From Albugo candida (lineage: Eukaryota; Oomycota; Peronosporomycetes; Albuginales; Albuginaceae), in NCBI GenBank assembly GCA_905220665.1, contig CAJNAR010000145.1, positions 744,001-808,000 of the forward strand: a stretch of 64,000 bases of DNA, written 5' to 3'. Below are positions 34,780 through 46,239 of the stretch, piece by piece; position 1 is the first letter of the stretch, and the number at the start of each line of letters is the position of its first letter. The notes beneath the pieces were generated by a model. That model made no database searches, was not told the origin of the DNA, and saw only the letters and a list, made by a program, of their open reading frames with translations. The translations under genes were made by a program, and so were the position numbers.

Positions 34780-36420
34780 GTACACATTAGAGAAAATCTG
34801 CTGAAACACGTTTACACTAATTTACTTGCAATTTACATCTGAATTGGGTCTCATCACGACAATTGCTCCTCATTCAGCGATTCAGCTCATTTTCAATATT
34901 GATGATATGCTGTTGTTACAAAAGCGTTTATTCGCTATGAGCGGTCCTGTGGCTCTATAGTATAGCTCCGGTGCATTTTTCTTTGAAACTAATCAGTCTT
35001 TTCTGCGTGCATCTGCTGGATGGCATCTTTGTATTGGTTCTTGGACTTGAGTCGATGACTTGAGCACCAAGTCAATCCATCCGCCATATACATCGATCAC
35101 CTCAGTACAAGCCTTCGAAGATGAGCCTAATGTGAGTTTCCCAAAATTGACGCTGAGACGGCGGGCAAAGGCTCTAAACAGATGTAATTGGTCAGCAACT
35201 GTAAGCAAGAGGCAAGCTCTGCGAAACAGCGCATTAGCTTTTTCATGAAATATTTAGCACCCTTTTACTGGATGACGACACCGAAAGCAAGTACAAAGCA
35301 GCAGCACTGTCATCAAACCATGCATCGATTCAGCTCGTATCTATGGTCGATGGAAATGCCTGGTTTGAATCAATAAAGCTGCATGTGTGCATGTGGATTG
35401 AGTCTATACAACATATACAACACGCACGGGGTACATCATAGGGAATTAACGTGGATACGACACTGCCTGCCAATTGGTAGACAAAAACCTGCACTAGTAA
35501 TGAAGAACTTCAGAGAGACCTTCTGCCATCTTGAGTGCCGTTTTACAGAAATTTCTGTTCACCACCTCTGAAATGGATCAGAAAGGAAATGTGACACACA
35601 AAGCCGTATCAATTCGTCTACTTGATAATTTGAAATTTTGTGTCTCAAGAAGACGCCAGAGGTAGAAACTATCATGAACAATAGCGTTTCTATATGATCC
35701 ATGCCTGTTTACACTAAGACATGGAATAACCCTCTCCTTCCATGAGGTTTAGATTCTACATCTGAAGCTTCCATCGAGTTTTTAGCGATGGCAGACAGGT
35801 ATGCCAAGTTCCTCTTCTATACACATATATATACAGCACTGAACCTGGACTCACCTAAGCAGAAGTTGTGGTATCCATAACGCAACTCTTCCACGCAACC
35901 TTGACTGAACCAATATTTAAGTATACTACTGATATTTGTACACCTTAAGGAGTCGCGTCATAATTATACAATACGATTCAAACAAATTGGCAAAGAAGCC
36001 GAATGCTTACGAGGGTATTCTGCAATCAACCTGACGTACTCAAAAGCAATCCTCTGCTTGAAATTCCTGCAGAAGATCCGAACTCGATCAATTACAATGG
36101 CGAGTTTTCCAAGGTGAATGAACTTATCAGCTCAAAATCGACCCGAGTGCTCTCCCACAACACTCGCTGTTACTTCTACTGCTGGACAACCTATTGCACC
36201 ACGTTCCCTTTCGCTGCTGCGAAATTGATTTATAATGAATCGCTCGACTTTCAATCTGAGGTTTTTAAAACCCAGTACTTCTTTCAACGAGCATCGATAA
36301 ACTGGCGTGCATCCGCTACGAAACGGAGTGATATCAAAGAAGTGCATAAGATTTCGTCAATTCTCATTTATGCATTCAAATTGGATACTTAAGGGGAAAA
36401 GTGTTCCCAAAGCTCCAGAA
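34780..36420. other. Region with unrecognised coding traces
   Basis: A minus-strand frame at 35250-34993 (FHEKANALFRRACLLL .. ARRLSVNFGKLTLG) has good codon use but no family I can name. A plus-strand frame at 36003-36392 is similar. Both may be remnants of duplicated host genes, as on either side. Confidence 0.3.
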
Positions 36421-36429
36421 ACTGAGATA

Positions 36430-36830
36430 TCTATAGATCTGAAATGAGCTTAGTGTTTCTAAAAGCAAATATCGAGCAAATTGGGATGGAAATGACAATG
36501 GAAGGGTGTGGTGGATTGTATTTTGTGTATGATGAGGCTCTGGAAAAAGCAAAGAAATGGCTTGCAGTCATCAAACCTCGAGATGAAGACTATATGGCAC
36601 CATAAAATTTTCTGTACACGTGCACTTGAAGTCTTTTGTCTGAGAAACTTAACATCTCGTTGTGAAAAGGACTCCCAACAGGTGACGCAGTCCTCTGTGA
36701 GCGAGCAGCATACCTTCTGGATGCGGCGTATGGTCGGTTTAGTGGCGTGCCGGTCACAGAAATCACCACATTGAAAGTCGACGGCGTGTTGAGAGAAGGT
36801 TCCTTCCAGCAGTTGTAATCGGCTTCGTTT
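36430..36830 (+). pseudogene. Type II phosphatidylinositol 4-kinase-like pseudogene fragment
   Basis: Broken frames read GCGGLYFVYDEALEKAKKWLAVIKPRDEDYMAP (36508-36605; glycine-rich loop and the Lys of the ATP site). A stop and frameshift follow, then PTGDAVLCERAAYLLDAAYGRFSGVPVTEITTL and a KVDGVLREGSFQQ ending (36676-36820). This matches the N-lobe of PI3/4-kinase-family (type II PI4K/UbK-like) proteins. The catalytic C-lobe is absent. Confidence 0.7.
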
Positions 36831-36839
36831 TGTAGTGAG

Positions 36840-39600
36840 GGCATGGGAGCACTACGATTCAGTATATTAGAAGCTTACAGAGAAGATGATGGAATGTGTT
36901 TGCTTCCGTCCGATGTAGGGCGTGTAATATTAAACGCGCTGTACTCTAAACATCTAAAGCAGTGGAAGTAGAAGCAGATAACAGACCGATACGAAGGATG
37001 GCAAACACCTTCTAGACAATCGACTGAATTCCAAGAGATACGACCAGTCATCACCTGCCACAAACTTGCATCAAAGCGTCCGACTGAGAAACAGTGAAGG
37101 ACAGGCAGGTTTTTAGATGCAAAATCTTCATTTAGGAGATATTCTTATGCCACAAACGGGATGAGCGGAACCCAAAGACACTTGAGCCAGCGACTTGCTC
37201 CCTGCCTATTGTGTGAATGAAGGGCGAAAATTGATTTTGCCAAATTTTGACTTTGAAATGCGACGAAACAAGAGAAAAGTAAAAATGTTGTGAAAACTGC
37301 GAACTCTGCTCAGAGAGCAAGTGTATAAAACTGATCATGGACAGATGACGCTCGATTTGATAGATGCGGAATTTCGAAGCGACTAGTGGATGAGGAGGAG
37401 AACAAACTACAGCAGGTGCAGAACATGTTATAGACGCGATCGTGAAAAATCAGCAATTAGTTACTAAGAATCAATCATTAAGCTTTAGATCAGAAAACAT
37501 GAAGATCGCAGGCATGCTTTCGTATGATGCAACGCAGCAAAATGTTTCACATGAGAACGGAAACGTTTTGTACCACCGAAGAAAGCATCGAGACGGAGGG
37601 TGTTTTCACTATCAGATAGCAAGAAAACCGCCGGTAATATTCCACATGACTTCCCTGAGGCACCAGAAGGTGCTGGTCATCGGACTGGTGATAGTAACAT
37701 TGACTTTTATGATAAAACAGCAGCTTTAATGCGCCCTCGCTTGGAACGTACTACATCGAGACGGAATTTTCATGCTAGTCATCAAAGTGTTTCCCCGATT
37801 TCATTGTGGGGACATGTTTTGTCTACAAAAACGTTTTGTGAGTATGCACCGAATGAGACCATGGACCGAAGAGTACAAAAGAAGCTAGTAAGCTGATAGA
37901 AAAGCTCCGTACACAACTGAAAGAAACGGATGAACAAGAGCGTTCGGCGAAAGAAGAAAAAGCCGAAAACCACAATCTGGTTGAGACCTTGAAGGACTCT
38001 TAAAAGATGTTAATGCAACCGAGAAAGCTCAAGACAGATTGTATCGTACCCTGGATGATGTTGTAAATAATGTGCCTTATTCTGAACCGGGCTTCCATGT
38101 ATCATCGAATCAAATCCATTGCTGTGCATCACGTTCGGACACAAACGAAAGCTTGAATCATTTTACACTTCAGGGAATTAAGAAGGAGAGCCGCGGGGGG
38201 CCACACAATAGGATTGTTCTTGGTCTTTCATGCGACAAATCCAAGAAGAATATCTCTCCGGGGTAGTTGAAAGTGAAAACTCAATATAAGGAATTAGTAT
38301 AGAAGTTTACAGCAAGTGCATCCACAGCCAGCAGTAGTACAGTTATATCGACGAGTCGTACGTCATGGTATCCGTTCTGAGGTTCTTATTCGACAGTTAA
38401 ACAGCAGAGCAGAGGAATCACATGTATATGCCCGATTGGTTGGTCAGTGCATTGCCTGGTGGAGGAAAGCGCTAAAAGTCATTTTTCTTCGTCCTGGTGT
38501 CGGAAGCCGCGAGAGGATTCCATTTTGAACACCCCTACCTTACGCCAGCACCATGGGCCTGTTTAAATCTGCATCACGAAAGTGACATGTTTTAGTAACT
38601 GATCGGTGATTGCAGACACATTTTCGAGACGCAGGGTGAGACATCAAGCTCACTTACCGCAATTCACCGATATATAATACTTTTAGAAGACATTGAAGCA
38701 GAGTTTATCTAACGTATTCTGTGAATAGAGGCTGACCCATGTTCAATGAATTATCAGGCTAGTCTCTTACAAATGATTAGCTCAATTGTGGTTTGGCTTT
38801 TGACCGCCCTTGGTGTAAAATTCCGACCACCAACTAATGGCCTAAATTCCTTCTTCAGCGGTGTTGTGCGTTGGTGCGCAGCATTCCTTCACGCATTGTG
38901 GTTTGATGATAGACAGAATATAAGAAATCAAAGTTTGCATCGGGATTCCGTTTGCGTCGTAAATCGTCACTGTAAATACATTCCATCAATGAAAGGATGA
39001 CTGCAGATTTTTGTTACGATTGCCCATAAAATAGCTGGCGTAAGGAAAGATGGAAAAGAATAAGGCAAACATGATTATTGGTGGACCGATAGCGGTGTTT
39101 CTTTTAAATTGTCGGTACTGTCAACTACTAAAGCACCAACGCGAAAATCATGAAGCGAAATATACAGCCAATATGCTTCCATAGCAAAACTTATCGGTTC
39201 ATATACAAAGAGCACCTGACGATGAAATACATTCTCGAAAGCTACCGGGATGTTTTTTTTTATTCCTGTAGAAATCGCCTTTTCCTGCCATGGTTGTAAC
39301 ATCACAAATCAGTGCATCGTTTTAAGGCGTGCAAAAAAAGTACTGAAAGCGGTCGTGAAATTACAAGCTTATGGTCAAATGATTCGGCATTACGGTCCTC
39401 ATACCCTATTACATATCAATCCATCAAAATGTACCATTCTAAAATTTTGCGATCGTTTCTGCGTGCGACCTTCGATCGTGCTGCTACAAAAGACGAAGAA
39501 CATCTGATAGTGTTGCGTCTTTTAGTCTTGGAAGCAGTGACGACGTCGCGGTTGTGAAGAATCTATGAAATGGTCCTTTAATATTGAGTTGTCTGGATAC
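36840..39600. other. Region without an identifiable gene
   Basis: Decayed coding traces only. 37440-38060 reads in places as a charged coiled coil (KLIEKLRTQLKETDEQERSAKEEKAE, about 37895-37970), with many stops. 39300-39557 has another short coding-like stretch. No domain is recognised. Confidence 0.3.
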
Positions 39601-40189
39601 AACGGACACCTGTCCTCATCTTTTGCTGAAATGTGCGTCTGCATTCTGACGTCAACGTTCTCTGGTCTGCTTACAAGTCCTTCATGCAGCTGGAATGCTT
39701 CGGTATTTGGTAGAGTGGTGGTCTTCTTGAATCGATCTCAGAGTGAAAGCGCGACGAGGGAAAAGCTTTCTGGAAGCCCTTTAGTTGAAGTAAATGAAGC
39801 AATGGAGCAATGAACTTTGTTTGGGTCAGACTCTTTGAGCAATGGAAGCCCATACAGCTGTTCAGTGACCGGAAGCGTCGCACTATGCCATTATTTACGA
39901 CAGGGATTCTGTGACGATCACCACAAGAGCAGCTTCCATGCATTCAAACACCGGAATGAGCTAGTACACTCCAATATCAGAGAAACAAGCACAAGGGTGC
40001 TAAGAAAAAGTTTAAAGTCATAGAAGACAATGATCATAGATTATGCGACGCAAAAATAAAGGACGCAAGTTCAAATGACTCGATAAACGACCTGATCTGT
40101 TTCCTGCACTTTTCCGGACTTTGAACCAAAATATTACAGAAGGCTCATCCGTGATTTACGATTCAATCGAACTCATTGCTCCATTGCAT

Positions 40190-41888
40190 TTAAAAAATCA
40201 TCTTGCATTCTCTTCTGCAAGTTTGTAAGAAAATTCAGCGCTCCTTCCGCTGTAAATCTTTCTCCAACGATATGACTATCCGTAATTGCGCTAGCGATGG
40301 ATGGCTGGTCTCAGCAATCAGTCGACCAAACTGATACATATCATGACAAGACCGATATACATGCCCGTAATCATCAGACTTCACCAAGGGGTCGAGTACT
40401 CGCGAGCCTAACAATTCATCCGGCATCCGATCACCATTGCGACCTGCGTTTTCGAAATCAATCAGCATGTAGGAATCGCCTCCCAAACACAAAATATTTG
40501 GCCAGCGGATATCTCTATGAACATATCCCAGTGCATGCAAGCCAACAAGAGCACGAGCGACACAAATTAACGCAAAGATCAGCTCCAAATCATTGACAGG
40601 TAGCTTTGTAAAACCCACCGGCTGCAATTCAAACGTTCGCGCGTATCTGTCATAGTCGCAACGAACGGTACATTGAATTGGGTTCCGCCCTATTGCGTCA
40701 TAAATAGCCATTACTGATTCAAAATCGTAAGGGTCTTCGTTGAGTCTTTTCAACAAGTGCTGTGGGTAAAGTGTAACACTTCCGTTATTTCTTGGCATTG
40801 TCTCGTACAATGGCAAATATCCGCATGGTAACAGACATCGGTACTGGTAGAGAATCCGACAAATGTTGATCGATGATATAACACATCGAATGCGATACTG
40901 TAAGAATGTCAAATCGAGCTGTTCTGATATTGCATAGACATTCAACGAACGATCTATGGCAAAACATTGCACCAATGAATTGGCCGCGGCATATGTAAAT
41001 AAAAACGGCATATCTCCAAACAGGGACAAGTGCATGTTTCATTTTGGAAATCAGTTCTATCTTCGCTGTGACAAATTCCCGTTGTGATCCTTTCTCTTCT
41101 CCTTTCATTAATAGAACTTCGGTCAGCCACAGCAGAAAGTCTGGCCGTTTTAAATGTCTCGTAGTGGATTTATTGTTTTGATCTCTACCAACTTTAATGG
41201 ACATGCCTAGCAGAGTTGCCGTTTCTTTGATCGGATTTCGGATCAGCATATCCCACCAAAAAATGTTTGCGCTCTCAGCGTCAGAAAACGTAAAACTATG
41301 ACTCAAAGCATCACGAAACACATCTGGTTTGATAAATCTGTCTTCAGAATGCTCGAAAAATTCTGGCCGCACGTTAATCAGTGTATCATCACTGGTCGAG
41401 TACTTCATAGGGAGGGGGGAGGAGATAAACGCTTCCACCTTTCTAAAGGTATCAAGAGCACTCATGTCCACATCTCGCAATTTCTCCGCATAAAGAGCTG
41501 TGATATTTTCACCCACTTTTTGACTTCTCAAAACATTTGCTGGCAACTGAACCAGCACATGGATTTTTTCAACTTGAATGTTTTGATCAAAGAAGCGATA
41601 CAACTGCAGAGGCGAATTCATGAACGATTTCGCATTCATATAAGAGTCTTTGATTTCCTGCGGGCAATCTTCCTTGGATAGCTGAGGGCGAACAGCGTCA
41701 TCTAACCTGAGAAATTCGCCGTTTTTCTTCGCCAAATAGAGCGTCAGTTCATCTGCATCGCAAAAAATCGATTTCTACTTCTTCACAATTTCTTTTTTCA
41801 GAAAATGAACCTGCCTACCACCATCGATTTTGCAAGAAAATGTCGCTCCATGACCAACAATAAGACACGTCAAGGTCAACTCCACCAT
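40190..41888 (-). pseudogene. CRN kinase-type pseudogene (second copy)
   Basis: Same architecture as the intact CRN gene. The ATG is at 41888, with the LYLAKKNG motif around 41740-41715. Three lesions disable it: an in-frame TAG as codon 38 (41777-41775), before the LYLAK motif; a net 2-bp deletion near 41030 that shifts frame ahead of the kinase-like part; and another shift near 40270 that changes the last ~25 residues. The kinase motifs HRDIRWPN and DFE are still encoded (about 40510-40450). Both flanks are homologous to those of the intact copy, so a unit of over 2.5 kb was duplicated in inverted orientation. Confidence 0.85.
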
Positions 41889-42110
41889 TGCTCTCAGGTT
41901 TTTTTTTTAATAAATTTCAGTTATTGTTCTCATTGGTTTCTCTTTTCAGTTATCTGCTCTGCTGTCCGCATACTTCATAAGTTTGTTGATCCGAAGAAAC
42001 TGAAAGCTTAGTGCCCTCTGGAAGTTGATCTGAAGTAGACTCATGCTTTCCGTATTTAATATTCTCAGAAGAATGCGCGTGCAGATTTGATACTGTGCGA
42101 TTACCGATGG
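41889..42110 (-). promoter_or_regulatory. CRN 5' flank, second copy
   Basis: Read on the minus strand, it matches the leader of the intact gene: AAGCATGAGTCTACT, GAGGGCACTAAG, CAGATAACTGAAAA, GAGAGCAATGG. It shows that the duplication carried the promoter region. Confidence 0.55.
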
Positions 42111-42959
42111 GTGGAATTCTCATGCGGAGAGGATTGGATAGCGATACTTTTCTGCAACGGCGTTTCTACCTCGGTATGGAAAAAGTCCATTGCCCGCCCC
42201 TGTTTTATGGTCGTACGGTCGCTGTTAGCGTTTTTTATTAGTTTTCTTATAAAACATCCCAATAAGAAAAGAGAACACGCACGCATTGATGGTAGGACCG
42301 TTCGTGTTGATCGATGCAGATGAAAAATGCTTGCGCTAATTGAGCATTATTGCTTCCTTGTTCACAGCGCTGGAACATGCGGCAAAAAATGGCTCGGAAA
42401 TCAGCACCTGTTTGGAGAAAAACCTGCTTTGTAATTCAATGTAGCGTAGCGTCTAATTCTTCAGGAATGCCATGATTTATCACGACTAGATAGCCACAAT
42501 CGACGAATGCCTCATTAACAACTGCTGCAGTTTTCAGTAGTACATTCCTATCAGGCTTCTTATCGCAGGGAGCGAGTTGCACAAGGTCTATCACGCGTAT
42601 GACATGTGGGAGCAATGCAAATCAATAAAATTGCTACCGTAGCGCACAATTTGGGTCGCCGGCGGTCATCAGGAAGATGACTGGTTAATCCCATTACTGT
42701 TTAAATTGGTCAGACCAAATGAGAACAAGTACCTTGAACAGCTTCTGAGCCCCGTGAAAACGCCGAAAAGCACAACAAATCGATCGAAATGTTGTGGCAA
42801 CGAGCTGAATGGAAATCGCGAAAGAATTCGTTTACTGTTGCAAAATTCGGTGGGTGATTTGTATCCAATACATATGGGGGAGAAAGCTGTATGAATCAGC
42901 CACAAGTGACCACGTGGAAGCTTGCCGCATATGATTTTTTTTGGACTTCTCGTGGATTG
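42110..42959. other. Stretch without a clear gene
   Basis: No supported gene. The right part may belong to the decayed ankyrin gene. Confidence 0.3.
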
Positions 42960-43700
42960 TCATAAAATGCGGGTGTGGACTCCATTGATTCGAACGGGAA
43001 TCATGTTGAGCTGTGAGACATTTGATAGAGGATGGAGTAGCGAATGTCAACGAGAAGAGTTGAAACGGGGCTTCTGCACTGCATATTGCTTCTCGTGAGG
43101 CCATATCGGTACAGTGAATTGCTCATTAGCCTCGAAGATGATGTAATTTCTCTCAGCCGAAGATGTCGCACCTCAGTTCACGTTGCGGTCGCCAAGCAAC
43201 ATACGAAAGTCGCGAAGTGCTTGATCAATGTAGGAGTAAACAAGATTGCTCTTAATGCAATGGGTGTAAGCATTTGGCATGATAAGTCGCTGGAGCTGGC
43301 TCATTCATTATGATGGATTCGATACTCCGTAATGAAATAGCACTGAGCTCTCGCAATCACATGGACAAGATGAGATTGAGACACCCATTCCACTTCGCTT
43401 TCTAGAAGGCCATCTGAGTTTTGCCCAAGCTATGTTAGATTGTGGGTTAGCCGATATCAATTTTCAGGATTGTGATGGATGTGCAGCTATCTACTATGCC
43501 GCCACAATTGAATGAGAAGACATCCTTAGCATGTTACTCAGGTAGTAAGGTGATCCATCCCTTGCATCACTTCGTCGTTCTCCATTGCATGATGTTGTCG
43601 AGTGGAAGCGGATGGAATATATTGAACTACTAGTGGGTAATGACAACATGAATTTGCATGCAAAAGATTACATTTAGTGACATGTGCGCACCTTCCCATT
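42960..43700 (+). pseudogene. Ankyrin-repeat protein pseudogene
   Basis: Several ankyrin units are readable in changing frames: HLIEDGVANVNE (about 43020), ALHIASREA (about 43075), VHVAVAKQHTKVAKCLINVGVNK (43175-43245), and RFLEGHLSFAQAMLDCGLADINFQDCDG (about 43395-43475). Stops and shifts separate them. 42660-42900 may be an earlier part. Partner-binding repeats of this type are too generic to name the parent gene. Confidence 0.65.
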
Positions 43701-43935
43701 TACAAGGCTGTGGTGAAATAATTGCGCTGTAGACCAAGTAACAAGTCATTTTTATTGAATAGGAAAGCAACAGACTTTGACTCGGAATATATTACAACCT
43801 CGAATCATGTTCATCTAAAACAGCAGATAGGACGCAACCGAATTGAGTGACGCAACTGTAAAACGACACTATTCAATGAGATTACTGATTAAAGCGTACA
43901 ACCACCAGATTGCCTTGACGAACCTTTATGCGAAT

Positions 43936-46182
43936 CTATAAGTCAGTCGATTTGTAAATGTAGCTGGACAAGTGCACTCCTTCGTCCTTTTGCCGTGCTT
44001 TCTTGGTGTTGTCGAGTAGTTTACAGAACGCTGTTCTACCCTCTCTTTCATTTCTCTTGCAGTACGATATCCACATTCTTGCTGCACCGGTAAAATCACC
44101 AGTGGTAAAAGCCTGCAAGGCAAGCATTCCTTCCCTAGCGACGACATCCTGACAAATATAAGACAATGCCGATTGGAGCTCTTCTGATGGAATAGTACGG
44201 AACTGTGCATCGCATATGCTGAGGAAATAGTCGCCTAATTTGTGAATTATCCGAATAGCTTCATCAAAGCCGACGGAGGTTTGGATGATTTCTGAATCGT
44301 TTTGCTCATTCCCAGTAGTGGATGCTCGTAACATTTGAATGATTTCTCTTCTCACATGTACTCCGATCCATCTTGGCAAGTATTTGCCAATAATATCGTC
44401 AGCTTCATCTTTTTGCCGCGCACGTTGTATTTTTGAGATATTGCGGGCGTGTTTTCTATGCAGTAATAACACGTCACCTAGACTGGCCATGACGAATTGA
44501 TGATCATACAAACAACGAAGCCACAAATCGTAGTCTTCGCAGCAAGACCAGGACTCATTATATATCACTTTTTGTCCTGTTTTGCTGATTATTCGATCGA
44601 CGACGCTGCGCCTGATTAAGGCAGTTGGGTGAGCAAAGTGACATCCAAAGAGCATTTGCCATTGCGTAATGATTGGGGACAATGAATGAATGATGATTCG
44701 ACCCAGAGTGTTATCGGCTGAGTGATGTGATTGACCATCGGTTGAAGACATATTGCTTTGACCAAATGTCATTATGGACGTACCCAAAATGTCGATATAC
44801 AGATTCTTTTCTAAGAACAGTACCTGCCTTGCAATACGTTCTGACATCGATATATCATCGGCATCCATTCGAGCAATATAAGCACCTTTAGCTTTCATGA
44901 AGCCAATGTTTAAAGCTGCCGCAACCCCCAAATTTCTCGAGTTTCTATAGTAGTGTATGCGGTTATCCTCAGTCATCAGATTCTCAATAATGTGCCGTGT
45001 GGAGTCGGTGCTGGCATCGTCAATGACAAATATTTCCAGATTTCTGTAGGTTTGATTCATTATACTACGCATTGCTTCCTCCACATAATGCTCGGCATTG
45101 TATGCGGGGATGACGATGGATACCAAAGGTTGAGCTTTGGTTGGACACGGATCTGGTCCATCAGCGATAAGGCTCAATTGGCCAATGTGCACGCTCGGAA
45201 AACGGTCCGTTTTGTAGTACAGCTCATTGAAAATATATCCCGCCTCATAATATTGCTCCAAATCCTTTGATGTAGAAGGAGTGCAACTCGTTCCTTCTTT
45301 AGTGATCAGCTGCATTGTGTAAAGAGGATTTTTGAAAACATCTTGAACTTGATTCACAGCTAGCAAGTGCATGGCCGCTCGAGATAGACAACCGCATTGT
45401 ACAGTTTCAATTTTACCCGAGTCTTTCAAGTATTGATTACCATGAAGCTCTAATACGTTGGGATGATTGATTCCATTTCTGCCATGTTTCTCTAGAATTC
45501 CTTGCACTATAAAGTCCACAGATGAACTTGTGTACACACTACCACTCAGATCCCACGGATAATTCCAGTCCACTCGTCCCTGGGCTGGATTGAAAGTGAG
45601 GAGTACATTCTGCGCATTTGACATGCCATCATTACTTATCCGGGCAGTAAAAGGCTCAAAGTGAGGCAACGGAAGCATGTGTTCATTTGTCATGTGAGAT
45701 CTCCAAACATTGGGTGACAACTTTATATGAAATGCAAAATGCCATTTACTAGTCTTCTGAGAACAAAAAAAATATGGCAAGAAATGATCGACATCGATAC
45801 GATCGAAAAAGAACGCATCGTCGACGTTAAACCATACAAAGGAGCCCAAGCCTCCGTCAGTTGCGTTTTTCTGATCAAATATATCCAAAAGATGTGATGA
45901 AAATGATCTTTGCTCGCTTTCGTCTTCGAACATGAAATTGACTGTCGCGTAGTTCATCGCAAGTCTTTCATATTTTCTTTTCATTTCCGGAGTGGAGCAC
46001 TTGCAGATTACAGACATAAGAATTCGTACTTCATCTCTCTTCGCGTTACCTTCGCTTCGATGTGATGGATGCCATTCATTTATAGCCTTCCCTCTGTAAA
46101 ATACGTGTTTATGAAATGTTCGAAGATACTCTGACAGCTGAAAGACTCGATCTTTGGAAAAGCAAATTACATCAAGTCTCAT
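43936..46182 (-). CDS. Two-domain glycosyltransferase (N-terminal GT-A-like plus GT2 domain), intact
   Basis: 748 residues, no introns. The C-terminal catalytic domain is classical GT2: PLVSIVIPAYN at 352-362, IDDAST at 387-392, the metal-binding MDADD at 439-443, and the acceptor-side CEDYDLW at 548-554. The first ~300 residues form a second, different GT-A-like module: DVICFSKDRVFQLSEYL at 4-20, NVDDAFFF at 119-126 (DxD-like), WNYPWDLSGSVY at 206-217, and NPLY at 285-288. This resembles the 'FSKDR .. VDD' sugar-transferase type known mainly from bacteria (my recollection). The last ~120 residues are helical. There is no signal peptide or clear membrane helix, so it is probably cytosolic. 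Donor and acceptor are unknown. It is the only intact gene in a 20-kb graveyard, which suggests selection keeps it. Confidence 0.85.
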   Translation of the reverse strand: MRLDVICFSKDRVFQLSEYLRTFHKHVFYRGKAINEWHPSHRSEGNAKRDEVRILMSVICKCSTPEMKRKYERLAMNYATVNFMFEDESEQRSFSSHLLDIFDQKNATDGGLGSFVWFNVDDAFFFDRIDVDHFLPYFFCSQKTSKWHFAFHIKLSPNVWRSHMTNEHMLPLPHFEPFTARISNDGMSNAQNVLLTFNPAQGRVDWNYPWDLSGSVYTSSSVDFIVQGILEKHGRNGINHPNVLELHGNQYLKDSGKIETVQCGCLSRAAMHLLAVNQVQDVFKNPLYTMQLITKEGTSCTPSTSKDLEQYYEAGYIFNELYYKTDRFPSVHIGQLSLIADGPDPCPTKAQPLVSIVIPAYNAEHYVEEAMRSIMNQTYRNLEIFVIDDASTDSTRHIIENLMTEDNRIHYYRNSRNLGVAAALNIGFMKAKGAYIARMDADDISMSERIARQVLFLEKNLYIDILGTSIMTFGQSNMSSTDGQSHHSADNTLGRIIIHSLSPIITQWQMLFGCHFAHPTALIRRSVVDRIISKTGQKVIYNESWSCCEDYDLWLRCLYDHQFVMASLGDVLLLHRKHARNISKIQRARQKDEADDIIGKYLPRWIGVHVRREIIQMLRASTTGNEQNDSEIIQTSVGFDEAIRIIHKLGDYFLSICDAQFRTIPSEELQSALSYICQDVVAREGMLALQAFTTGDFTGAARMWISYCKRNEREGRTAFCKLLDNTKKARQKDEGVHLSSYIYKSTDL

Positions 46183-46239
46183 TATGATCTTGTGTATCGA
46201 ATGATTGGCAGATAAACGATACAGTCAAAATCCCATGGC

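Noticed and set aside
34993..35250. Gene on the minus strand with ARRLSVNFGKLTLG
   Set aside because: Coding-like but without start or recognisable family, and surrounded by pseudogenes; described only as a trace.
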